From CAWAVN01 sp963844315 (GTDB lineage: Bacteria > Planctomycetota > Planctomycetia > Planctomycetales > Planctomycetaceae), in assembly GCA_963844315.1 (NCBI GenBank), contig CAWJOC010000015.1:62001-126000 (forward strand): a stretch of DNA of 64,000 nucleotides, written 5' to 3'. The notes beneath the pieces were generated by a model. It made no database searches and was not told the DNA's origin. It was given only the letters and a program-made list of their open reading frames with translations. The position numbers and the translations under genes were made by a program. Of this stretch, positions 58,167-64,000 are shown piece after piece. Every line of letters begins with the position of its first letter. Position 1 is the first letter of the stretch.

Positions 58167-58230
58167 AGAGCCGCGCACGAAGTAAGCGGCCAAGCAGCAA
58201 ACAGTCCCCGCTTACTTCGTGCGCGGCTCT
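58167..58230. terminator. intergenic hairpin with 23-bp arms, copy 2
   Basis: Same arms as copy 1 (58167-58189 and 58208-58230), different 18-base loop, TTT after. It lies between the DUF4132 gene and the large gene, so it may end or attenuate the first transcript. Confidence 0.75.
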
Positions 58231-58284
58231 TTGGACATCTCAATATTAAGCAATACGTCCTTCAATCAACGAGGATGCACTCAA

Positions 58285-61200
58285 ATGGCTGACCTGACGA
58301 ATACGCTGCTCGACGCGGGGGCTTTGGTTCCGATTAAGACCAAAATCAAAGAGGCAAGGCACGTCGATGCCGTGAGCGCCAGAAGTTACCGCCATCCGGG
58401 GTTGGGGGATCGGCCCGTGATCCGGCTCACGGCGGATAACCTGGCGCAAGGCGACGACTTGGAAATGGAGTTTTTGGGCTTTGATCCGCCCACGGTCGAA
58501 GGTCCATTGGCTTATCGCCGCAGGCAGGCTCTCGGTTTTCCGGGTTGGGCTTTGATCCATGATCCCGACCATGCCCGGTATGCGTTGGAGTTGGTCAAGG
58601 AGTTCAAAAAAGCCGCCAAGAAAGGCAAGGCCAAACCGGGCCACGGTTACGATGCGTTCGTGGAGATCGCCAAACGTTTGGGCAAAAGCGTGGCCCATTT
58701 TCTGCCCTCGTTTTGGGAGCAGGTGGGCCGGGAGTTTATCGAGATCGGCAATAACACCTACGCTTCCCGCGCTTTCGGCAAGGCCCGCGAAGCCGAGAAA
58801 GTCCACGCCCTCAAGGTCGATGAAAAACTCCGCCAGGATTCGTTTTTGGAATTCGCTCTCGCCGGGTGTCTTTCCAACAAAGCCCTCACCGAATACGGCA
58901 AGGAACTGCAATCCTCGATGTCCGGGGAAGAGGCGTGGAAATTCTTCCGCGAGCTTTGCGTCCGCCGGACCTTGGGCGGCATGCCGCCTTGGACTTCGTT
59001 GCCCTCCGATGTGAAGCCCTTGATCGCCGGGGCGAAGCTGGACGTGGACAAGGAAATGAAATCCCTGCTGGCGGAGATTCTGGAATCGCCCGCGATGAAC
59101 CGCGCTCCGATGGGCTTTTGGAAATCGTGCTCGAATTACGTCAAGGAACTCGCCGCCGAGAACGACCGCGTGGCGGGGATCTTGCTGAACCTTCTTCCGG
59201 AGACATCGCGGTGGGATCGGAGCGACGTGTGGAAGTGGATGGAGTTTCTGGAAGAATTGGGCGTGCTGGAAAATGCCTGGAAGGACGAAGTTTCCGAAGA
59301 AGCCGGTCCTCAAGGCGGAGCGGCGGCGTGGTTCTCAAGGCTCTCGATCATCCACGATGAACCGCCACACCAGTTATTGGAGATATTAACGGCGCTCGCT
59401 CCCAAAATTAAGAAAGAGCAGAAGCCGATCAATCTCAACGTGGAGCAATGGCAAGCGTATTCCCTCTGCGTGGATTTGTTGGATTTGGCTTTGGAATTGA
59501 AAGTCCCCGTCGTTGATCCTCCCAAGGAAACCACTCTGGGCCTGGGCGATTGGGCGAGGCTCGGTGAGGGCATCAAAGACCGGCCCCGTGATCCTGTCTA
59601 TATCCATCAGCATGAGCTTTACGGCAAGATGCTGGAAGACGCCGTGCCTCTTGTTGCGGGAAACGCCGATTTCGAAGCGGCCGCGATGGGCAAGAAGGCT
59701 CTCGCGGCCGCGCGGAAGAACTGGCTCATGGGTCTGATAAACCAGATCGGCAACGGGGGACTTCACGGCGCAGGAGACGGCGCTCAATCTTCTGGAAGGC
59801 AAGACCAGCCGGGAAACCTACCGTGAGTTTCCCGATGCTTACAAGAAGCTGAAATCCATTGATCTGGCCCCCGTGCTTCAGCGGACGCTTGCCAGCGGGA
59901 TCATCGATGAATACGGCTGGCCGATTGTCGAAGAGATTGCAGAGAAGCTCGGCAAGAAAGGCAAGCAGGAAGTCACGGTTTATGGAAGGTTTCCGTACGT
60001 GATGATTACCGATGGCCTCAAGGTCGTGGTGGTCGATCGCGATAAGGTCATCTTGGAGCATGAGCTGCAAATGCCCAAGAAGGCCAAGCTCAACGACATG
60101 ATGTTTTACGATGGCCAGCTTGGGGTGTATCTCGAAACCGATCATTACCAAAACAAGTTCTATTGGTCCGCGAACCCCAAAAAGACCAAGGACTGCTACC
60201 ACTACTCCCGCGAACGCATCGGCGGGGCGGTGGTGGATTTGAAAGACGGCGGAACCTTCATCGGCCGGAAGACCGTCCACGCGGGCGATGCGGAGAATCC
60301 CGAGACGCCCAACAAATTTCTCTATGACGGCGAGCATTTCTGGCGATTGGAATCGCGCGAGGGCGAGAACGCGTTTCGCGAAGCCGACGCCAAAACCGGC
60401 AAGGAAGGCCGCTGGTCCACGCCTTCGTTCTTGGAGGATTTTCTCGGGTCCGGCGATAAGCTTGAAGAATTCCATTGCGAACTGCTGCACTACGGCGATG
60501 CCGTGAAGGGTTCGCCCTTGGGAAGCAAGGACGGCAAAATCGGCTGGCGGGTGAAAAAGACCCAGGCTGGCAAATTCCACTCGGAAGGCATCGATGGCCG
60601 AAGCTGGCAGGGCCAATTGCGGAACCAAAGCGCCATGGCAATGGTCGATCAGCCCGGCACTTCAAAACATCTCCCCCTCACAGGGAACTACGGCTGGAGT
60701 TGGGGCTACAATCGGGGCTTTGATGTGTGGGACCCATCCGGTCAGTTTGAAGTCGCTCACATTGAACAGGATCTCGGCGATTACAACCGGGGACAGGCCG
60801 CGAGTTTCCCGCCCTTGTTCTGGCATGCGTTCCAAATTCGGGATGAGAAAACCTCCAAAGCGCTTCGCGGCATCAAAAACGATCAAGCGAAAAAACTGCT
60901 CGCGGCGGCGCTAGCGGATTTGGATAACGCCGATGAGGAGAACCAAGACGAAGACCCGCTCGATTCGCTCAAGGAAACTCAAGCCGCCGTGAAAAAATGG
61001 CTCCCAGGTCTCAAGCACACCCGCTTAGAGCGGGGGTTATTGGGCGTAATCCACAAAGCGGGCAAGCAAGCCCAAAAGCTCGCCGAGCTAGTCGAAAGCC
61101 GCGATCCCGAAGGCAAGGAAACCTTCAGCCATAACCCGGCTCTCGAAGCCTTGGTGGAACCGGCGATGGACCTCTTCGGCATCCATGCCGGTTACGGCGG

Positions 61201-63150
61201 CGAACCGCTCTTCCCCCACCTGGCGGACGTCAAGGCGTTCATTGAAGGCGAGAAAACCACGCCAAACGTCTCCGCCCCGCCGTTCGATTGGTGGGAACTC
61301 CTCAAGGATTTGGACTGCCGGGCTTGGGCTGCGTATTGGTCTGCGAAAGAAGACAACGACGCCTGGCTGAAATTCTTGGAGCATTGGGCCGATTTGGGGA
61401 TTTGCGATTTGCCGGGCAAGTTCCGTAAGCTCGACGGCAACTTCGGCGGGGCCGCCCCGATCAAAGCCAAGTCCAAGAAAAACGAAGACGATTGGATCGG
61501 CTACCATTACCAAGACAACGTGTATTTTCTCTCGCAGCAATGGGACGAGGATTGGCAGATTTTTGAATACGCACCCAAGGGCAAGTTCCAACTGTTGCCC
61601 AAGTACAAAATCGAGGAGGAGGAAAAGTTCGAGTCCACCTGGTCTGGCGAGCAGATTCGCGAGTTCGTCGCCGAAGCCAAGAAGAATCCCAAACCCTTCC
61701 TGGACACGGACAAACTCAAATCCATCGCCGACCAATTGGGCATCACGCCGGCGGAAATGGGATTGGTGTGGTTTGGGTTTCCGAACTTCAATTCCTGGGG
61801 GAAAACCTTCCTGTCCAATGAGCTAAGGGAAAGCCTCAAAATCAAAGTCAAGGAAGCCGAATCCGCCAGGCAATCGCTAAAAGCCATGCCCGACGAGACC
61901 CGACAAAAGTTGCTAAAGTCCCTGCTTGCCGGACCGCCCAAGGAACTTTGGGAAGACGGCGGAGCGAAAGCACTCAACCGATTGGTCTCCGCTTGGGAAA
62001 AGATCGTCCCCAAACGCTTGGCTGTCCCGCCCAAGGTGCTCGATCAATTGACATCCACGTTTCCCTATCACGTTGATAAAAGCCAATTGCTGACCGCGCT
62101 GGCTGCCCCGAAGTCGCATCCGATGTTCACGGCGGACGCCAAGTGGAGTTTCCATAAAGGCAAGAACAGTTACGGGACCGATCTCTGCTGCGACGAGCAA
62201 GGCCAGACGTTCGATGCATCCGTGCTCAAGGCGACGGCAATCAGCATTCCGTTCTTGAACTACAACTTGCCGGTCGGAGAACCGCGCGAAAGGACGTGCC
62301 GGAATTGCACCAGGCAGCGCTCAAATGCCTCAAAAGCGAAAAATTGCTTTTGACGTTCACCAGCAAGTTTCAGTATGACGCCAAGGACGAGAACGCCGGG
62401 AAAGCGCTCTTGGAAAAAACTCTGGGCAAAAAACCCGCCAAGCAAGGCGATGGCTGGCAGGCGGATGATGGCGTGGTCCTGGGTTATGCGGAGGGCTATC
62501 AAGTCATGCTCGCAGTGCGCCCGGCCAAGCTCAAGACCGAGAAAGATCACGAGCGGCTCAAACATCTCTTCCATCTGCTTTACGATGAGGAAGAGTACGC
62601 GGGCGATAATCCGCTGGATGAACTCAAGCTGCTACGGTCCGAAGGGTATCAGGCCATCTGCGACCGCATCAAGAAGTCGCCGGTTCCCGCGGGCCAGTAC
62701 GAATCGAACCCGGAGCATTCCGCCCCGGATTTGGTGGCCAAGGTGGAGAAGAAGCACGGCCTTTCCCGCGAAGCGGCGATGCTTTATCTGCAATTCTTGG
62801 CACTCCCCGATTGCACGACGGCCAACATCAAGACTTGGAACAATTGGACGGCGGCCCAATTCAACAAGGCCGCCAAGGAACTCGAGAAGAAAGAACTCGT
62901 CCTCAAAGCCAAACGGGCCAGGGCCGGGCGGGATGACTTTCTGCCCGGCGGTTGGGAAGCCCTCAAAATTCCGCACCTGCCCCTTGAGACCTGGAAGCTG
63001 CCGATGTTCGGCATCACCCGCACGGCGGAAGGCAAACTGGACATGCCGCTGCCCCGGATTCTGCCGATCATCCCGGTCCATCAGTTGTTTGAAGAGGCCT
63101 GGAATCGGACCCAAACCGGCGATGAGCCGCGTTACGAGGAAGTCAAGTAG
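58285..63150 (+). CDS. very large (~1,620-residue) protein of unknown function, frameshifted
   Basis: Starts at ATG 58285 (MADLTNTLLDAGALVPIKTK). 'RHVDAVSARSYRHPGLGDRP', 'LGFPGWALIHDPDHARYALE' and 'FGKAREAEKVHALKVDEKLR' match the N terminus of a family I recall from actinobacteria and planctomycetes next to MoxR/vWA or DUF4132 genes; no catalytic motif is seen. Two one-base errors: an extra G near 59757 and a missing base near 62290. The rest is coherent: helical repeats first, then a charged middle ('DEENQDEDPLDSLKETQAAV') and a helical C terminus. Cytoplasmic by lack of signal. Function unknown. Confidence 0.7.
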
Positions 63151-63189
63151 CGGTTGTGGGATCGATTCGCGGATGGTATGAGGGAGAGA

Positions 63190-63322
63190 CCGGATATGTC
63201 CCTTCTCCCCTTGGGGGAGAAGGTGGCCGAAGGCCGGATCAGGGGAACAAGCTAGAGTAGACGTCCAACTCAGGTTGTCCCCCTCACCCTAGCCCTCTCC
63301 CCCAGGGGAGAGGGGACAAAAC
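63190..63322. repeat. interspersed CTTCTCCCC/CCCTCTCCCC repeat pair
   Basis: CCCTTCTCCCCTTGGGGGAG AAGG, then GGCCGAAGGCCGGATC, and CCCCTCACCCTAGCCC near 63280 followed by CTCTCCCCCAGGGGAGAG. A widespread intergenic repeat type in planctomycetes and other GC-rich bacteria, with two small hairpins; here upstream of larB. Confidence 0.6.
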
Positions 63323-63347
63323 CTAACCCCATTCATTGAACGCATCC

Positions 63348-64000
63348 ATGCCTTCGAAAGCCTATCTCATCGAGCTTCTCACGCGAGTCCAGGCGGGGGA
63401 GTTGGACATTCTGGCGACGGCTCAGGAACTTTCGACTGAGTTCGTCGCGGTATCGGCGTTGACCACCGAAGCCCACGTTGATTTGGACCGCCAGCGGCGG
63501 TGCGGGTTTCCGGAAGTGATCTACGGCGAAGGAAAAACTCCGAGCGCTCTGGTTCAGATTATGGAGGAACTTTCGCGGCGCGGGCAGGCCGTTTTGGCGA
63601 CCCGCATTTCGTCGGAACAAGCCATCCTGGCCAAAACCCTGTTTCCTGATGTGCTTTGGAACGAAACGGCCCGGACGTTGCGGTTGCCGGAAACCGAGCC
63701 AGGGCTGTAAAAAGGCCATGCAGTGGTGGTGACGGCGGGAACGAGCGATCGCCCCGTGGCCGAGGAGGCTTTGGAAACCCTCAGGTGGATGAACTGCCGG
63801 GTCGAGTTGATTGTGGATGTGGGCGTGGCCGGTCCACACCGTCTCTTGTCGCAACTGGAATTGCTGCGGGACGCCGATGCGATTGTGGTGGTCGCCGGAA
63901 TGGAAGGGGCGTTGCCATCGGTGGTGGGTGGGCACGTGGACTGCCCCGTGATTGCCGTCCCGACCAGCGTGGGCTACGGGGCGAACTTCGGCGGGCTGTC
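63348..64000 (+). CDS. larB: nickel-pincer cofactor biosynthesis protein LarB, partial, frameshifted
   Basis: Starts at ATG 63348 (MPSKAYLIELLTRVQAGELD) and runs off the window. 'RCGFPEVIYGEGKTPSALVQ', then after a break near 63706 (GGGCTGTAAAAAGGC) 'VVVTAGTSDRPVAEEALETL', 'VVVAGMEGALPSVVGGHVDC' and 'PVIAVPTSVGYGANFGGL', the AIR-carboxylase-like LarB core. LarB carboxylates and hydrolyses nicotinic acid adenine dinucleotide to start the lactate racemase cofactor. The C-terminal end and larC/larE lie beyond the window. Confidence 0.88.

Noticed and set aside
58246..61735. Minus-strand frames of 215-355 codons opposite the large gene
   Set aside because: Antisense of a coherent coding sequence; composition is biased and no domain is seen.

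Overview
The window looks like a chromosome segment of a planctomycete, probably Gemmatales-like. Evidence: a DUF1559 pilin-like protein, a DUF1580 protein, a secreted giant protein opening with a planctomycete-type 'LEDRTLLA' motif, a planctomycete-style tyrosine recombinase (PNQLRH box), a C-terminal CxxCH cytochrome and clustered PhyH, GT2 and LarB genes. Placement is inference from protein content; no rRNA is present.

Layout. 1-4.2 kb: a broken GHKL ATPase, then a BNR/sialidase-like gene cut by a complete IS1380-family element with terminal inverted repeats and a 4-bp TTAG duplication. 4.2-14.1 kb: the most unusual part. About a dozen unrelated small genes, all on the minus strand (secreted proteins, small membrane proteins, a SUKH/SMI1 immunity-like protein, an AbiU2/HEPN-like protein, a DUF1559 protein), are separated by copies of one spacer repeat. 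The spacer has a plus-strand coding-like head (EQEPKLPDQ), a KAKGE tail and a G/C-rich hairpin. It resembles internally deleted pieces of phage head genes, a longer version of which sits at 5.2-5.9 kb. 14.1-16.2 kb: the 3' end of a replication ATPase gene, an iteron-like inverted-repeat region and a Phd-type antitoxin with an in-frame stop.

17-31 kb is a defence-like island on the minus strand: GIY-YIG/DUF4357 nuclease, three-Cys-motif partner TcmP, a HEPN-like protein, and a type I restriction-modification locus (hsdR, an HExxH protein, hsdM, hsdS) ending in a fragment of a second hsdR. A sigma-like regulator, a DNA-binding regulator flanked by direct repeats and an HNH endonuclease follow. 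32-37 kb holds two paralogous lipoproteins bracketing DUF2513, DUF2806 and unknown genes, plus DUF2321. 37.7-42.5 kb is a giant secreted beta-helix/Calx-beta/FG-GAP protein. 43.6-49.1 kb is an integrated-element module (RepA-like ATPase, DUF1580, tyrosine recombinase) abutting tRNA-Arg(ACG).

49.2-64 kb is core chromosome: dihydrouridine synthase, PhyH oxygenase, zinc-ribbon protein, MnmM/YtqB-like methyltransferase, GT2, GAF/PP2C phosphatase, panB, a candidate sigma-54-driven small RNA, a cytochrome, a DUF4132 protein, a roughly 1,620-residue unknown protein and larB. Two intergenic hairpins have identical 23-bp arms.

Caution: single-base indels, several in homopolymers, break many genes, including conserved ones (dus, panB, larB, hsdR/M/S). 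I read these as probable sequence errors and give the full span of each gene; true decay cannot be excluded locus by locus.
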